Shown here piece by piece: positions 61,843 to 64,000 of a DNA stretch of 64,000 bases. The notes beneath the pieces were generated by a model that searched no databases, had not been told where the DNA came from, and saw only the letters and a list, made by a program, of their open reading frames with translations. Position numbers and translations under genes: made by a program. Source of the DNA: Ignavibacteria bacterium (GTDB lineage Bacteria; Bacteroidota; Ignavibacteria; OLB7); assembly GCA_020635205.1 (NCBI GenBank), contig JACKAE010000001.1, positions 868,001-932,000 of the forward strand, written 5' to 3'. Positions within the stretch are counted from its first letter, which is position 1; every line of letters begins with the position of its first letter.

Positions 61843-62545
61843 ACGAAATCTTTCTCTCATGAAAATTGGTGGGATCAGTGCGCTGATCTGGGTGGTGTTG
61901 CAAGTTGTCGGTAACGGACTTCACCCGAGGCTTCCATCGGACTACGCGATGTCGATGGAGCATATCGCCATGAGTAAAGTGTGGGGTGTTGCCCACTTGA
62001 TTCTCATCTCCGATTACTTTTTTCTGATTCCAATGATCGTCGGTTTTGCCGCATCGTTCTCACCACAACCGTGGGGAGTAAAACTTGCGGTTCCCCTGAT
62101 GATTGTTGCCGTTACTGTCGGGATCGTGCAGGTAGCTCTCCACCCAACAACACTCCGAATGTTGGGCGAACATTACATGCACAACCCAGACGGAGCGGAT
62201 CGGGACTTTATCGTGACACTCTACCAAGGATTCTGGGCATACAACATTGTTCTGGAAGTCGGCCACCTTCTGTTGATTCACCTCGTGGTGCTGTTGGTAG
62301 CTATCGGGATGTTGCGCGAACCGATCTACAAGCGGTGGATTGGGTGGCTTGGAATTGCTGGCGGAGCCATCGCAGCAATCTCGCTCGTTATCGGCGAGGT
62401 CTTTCTGGAAAGTTCGGTGCTGGGAGATGCGATTACCTTCGGTGTTGGACTCCTTCCCTCAGCCGTCTGGCTTGTTACCGTCGGGATTACACTACTTCGG
62501 TATAAGCCTACACCGTCCGAATTGGAAGCGAGGGGGAGAGCATGA
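61835..62545 (+). CDS. DUF4386-like membrane protein, first copy
   Basis: About 236 residues from ATG 61835 (MSERNLSLMKIGGISALIWV; an ATG at 61823 is also possible). Six or seven hydrophobic helices, with KIGGIS near the N-terminus and YKRWIGWLGIAGG in the second half. The next gene is a paralogue with the same two landmarks. DUF4386-like identity is by resemblance, not certain. It overlaps both the previous gene and, by ATGA, the next one. Confidence 0.72.
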   Translation: MSERNLSLMKIGGISALIWVVLQVVGNGLHPRLPSDYAMSMEHIAMSKVWGVAHLILISDYFFLIPMIVGFAASFSPQPWGVKLAVPLMIVAVTVGIVQVALHPTTLRMLGEHYMHNPDGADRDFIVTLYQGFWAYNIVLEVGHLLLIHLVVLLVAIGMLREPIYKRWIGWLGIAGGAIAAISLVIGEVFLESSVLGDAITFGVGLLPSAVWLVTVGITLLRYKPTPSELEARGRA

Positions 62546-63237
62546 ACAGAAAAACGCTTGTAAAAATTGGAGGGGTCAGCGGCATTGTTCTCGGCGTTGT
62601 CCAGCTTGCGGGAATCATCATGCACGGGTCGATTCCAGTCGATCTTGCCGAAGGGTTGGCCTTCGTGGAGAACCACCCTGCTTGGGCCTTAACCCACATT
62701 CTCTTAATCACATCCTATCTGGTAATTATCAGCTTCTACGTTGGATTCCGGGCATCGTTTGATGAAGAGGTAGACCTGCCAGCACTGGAGATCGGGGCAA
62801 ACCTTACTCTTGTTGGAGCGATTTTAGGAGCCGTTCACTTCATCATTCACTTCGCCCTCTATCCCTATTTTGCCGCCAAGTATCAAGGATTGCAGGGGAG
62901 TGCTAATGGAGAAAATGTTCTGACATTCTATATGTCTGTCCACCACTACGCACACCTGTTGAATCGGTGTAGTCTCTTTCTGTTGATGATTGTCGCCTGC
63001 ATCTTTGCCCTCTCAATGCTTCGGGTGAGATACTACAAGAGGTGGATTGGTATACTTGGAACAGTCTCCTCGTTAGTGACAATCGTTGCTGTGGCCATCT
63101 CGGAAATTTTCCTGCCGCGTTCAACTGGGGACATCGTCTTTGCAATTGCACTCTTGCCTACCATTGTCTGGATTGTCGCGGTCGGTATCTCCATGTTGAA
63201 GCTCCCTCTTCCACAACCGTTAACACAAGCGGGGTAA
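62542..63237 (+). CDS. DUF4386-like membrane protein, second copy
   Basis: 231 residues; start ATG 62542 overlaps the preceding stop by ATGA and follows a GGGGGAGAGC site. Begins MNRKTLVKIGGVSGIVLGVV and has YKRWIGILGTVSS near the end, matching the first copy. About seven hydrophobic helices. Length and helix spacing are nearly the same as in the preceding protein. Function unknown. Confidence 0.73.
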   Translation: MNRKTLVKIGGVSGIVLGVVQLAGIIMHGSIPVDLAEGLAFVENHPAWALTHILLITSYLVIISFYVGFRASFDEEVDLPALEIGANLTLVGAILGAVHFIIHFALYPYFAAKYQGLQGSANGENVLTFYMSVHHYAHLLNRCSLFLLMIVACIFALSMLRVRYYKRWIGILGTVSSLVTIVAVAISEIFLPRSTGDIVFAIALLPTIVWIVAVGISMLKLPLPQPLTQAG

Positions 63238-63241
63238 GCAG

Positions 63242-63649
63242 ATGACAGCAACAAAACAGAAGAACTGGAGAGAGCACGTAGTGGTTGTGATTGCCGTGCT
63301 GACAATTGTTGCCGGAGGTGGACAGGCTCTCCTCTCTTCAACAGCACTCTCTACCATGGGAATTGCGAACCCTGATTCATCTACCCGTCTCTTCTTTCTG
63401 CTTCTCAGTCTGTTGATACTTCTCTTCGGTATGCTCCTGCTGAGTGAAGGACTTCGCCCTTCGGCAGATCGGCGAGTACTCTTCTGGACAGGAGTGCAGA
63501 AACTTGTTGCGGCCTTAGTCCTGCTTGTCGGTGTGATCGAGCAGACCCTCCTGAGTGCTGTTGTTGGGGTAGTTATCTACGATGGACTCTGTGGTCTCTT
63601 CCTTCTCCTTCACTGGTTTCGATTTCGCCGAACACTCAACACCGCGTAG
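63242..63649 (+). CDS. Small membrane protein, unknown (135 residues)
   Basis: Start ATG 63242, 4 bp past the preceding stop. Four hydrophobic helices (VVVIAVLTIVAGGGQALLSS, LFFLLLSLLILLFGMLLLSE, KLVAALVLLVGVIEQTLLSA and a last short one), with a basic tail (FRRTLNTA). No recognised family. Same operon. Confidence 0.72.
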   Translation: MTATKQKNWREHVVVVIAVLTIVAGGGQALLSSTALSTMGIANPDSSTRLFFLLLSLLILLFGMLLLSEGLRPSADRRVLFWTGVQKLVAALVLLVGVIEQTLLSAVVGVVIYDGLCGLFLLLHWFRFRRTLNTA

Positions 63650-63652
63650 CCT

Positions 63653-64000
63653 ATGCCGAGCATTCTCTCCAACATATCAAAACTTCTCGCCGAGTGCGAG
63701 GAGGTAGGAACTGCCCCCAAGTATGTTGTTGGTGGTGGCGAAGATCCTCTTGTACTCTATCGCGACGGGGGCGGCAGAGAAATGATTGTGGTGAGTGACC
63801 TTCACATTGCTGCCGGACTTGATGCCGACGGTCGCTACGGCGGAACGGAAAACTTCTTCAGCGACGAAGCCTTCAGCCGCTTTGTTGACTACATGCGTTC
63901 AGATGTTGGTGGGAGTGGAGGCATCCTCATAATCAACGGGGACTTCCTCGACTTTTTGCGGATAGTAGAGCTTCCCGATTCGAGCCAAGCGTTTGACGAG
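63653..64000 (+). CDS. Metallophosphoesterase (partial, C-terminus outside window)
   Basis: Starts at ATG 63653, 3 bp after the previous stop, and is open to the window end (116 residues visible). It shows the first metallophosphoesterase motif VSDLHIAAG at about residue 47 and the GNH-type element INGDFLDF at about 93. The gene may encode a UDP-2,3-diacylglucosamine pyrophosphatase-like or a more general calcineurin-type phosphatase; the missing half prevents a choice. Confidence 0.85.
   Translation, partial: MPSILSNISKLLAECEEVGTAPKYVVGGGEDPLVLYRDGGGREMIVVSDLHIAAGLDADGRYGGTENFFSDEAFSRFVDYMRSDVGGSGGILIINGDFLDFLRIVELPDSSQAFDE

Overview
The window is about 52% G+C with dense, mostly operon-like gene packing and no rRNA, tRNA or CRISPR that I could see. 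Five predicted secreted proteins end in a C-terminal beta domain of the type IX secretion (T9SS, Por) sorting type. There are also choice-of-anchor-D (ASH) domains, FN3 and carboxypeptidase-regulatory repeats, an OmpA protein, KdsC (so a Kdo-type outer membrane), and few Shine-Dalgarno sites. This points to a Gram-negative member of the Bacteroidota/Chlorobiota (FCB) group, most like the Kapabacteria/Ignavibacteria side; the exact lineage is inference.

Left end (1-4890, minus strand): a three-gene ABC exporter (ATPase, FtsX-type permease, HlyD adaptor running off the edge) and an EamA/DMT permease. Then 5173-32634, all minus strand: a cluster of very large envelope and secreted proteins. It holds a T9SS cargo with a possible papain-like peptidase domain, a 1.2-kb-residue ASH protein, a double-OmpA protein, a kelch/ASH/cohesin-like protein, a six-repeat cysteine-framed protein, an FN3 protein, an 1880-residue carboxypeptidase-regulatory-repeat protein and an outer-membrane-barrel-like protein. 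A soluble TPR/LuxR regulator sits in the middle and may serve the cluster.

Centre (32820-42003): a small zinc-ribbon protein, then on the plus strand two tandem ~1100-residue paralogues with an N-terminal STAND-type ATPase and, unusually, a C-terminal SARP-like winged helix plus BTAD region. A 39-residue one-helix protein and a sodium/solute symporter follow. Next (42166-57992) is a mixed stretch: di-haem cytochrome c peroxidase, lipoproteins, a PIG-L deacetylase, an M42 aminopeptidase, KdsC, a DCC protein, a UPF1-like helicase with a degenerate nuclease-like tail, a DoxX protein, a c-type cytochrome, a YndJ-like protein, a small T9SS cargo and a polysaccharide deacetylase.

Right end (58460-64000, plus strand): a tightly coupled operon of a membrane-fused GMC oxidoreductase, five small integral membrane proteins (two of them paralogues) and the start of a metallophosphoesterase.

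Several intergenic regions carry palindromic repeat families (about 578-726, 3137-3180, 14003-14140, 40052-40080, 47057-47170), two of which overlap the most upstream possible start codon of the neighbouring gene. Rho-independent terminators or strong hairpins close most transcription units. The best candidates for something new are the paired STAND ATPases with C-terminal SARP-like output, the six-repeat cysteine protein, the peptidase-like T9SS cargo and the GMC/membrane operon.
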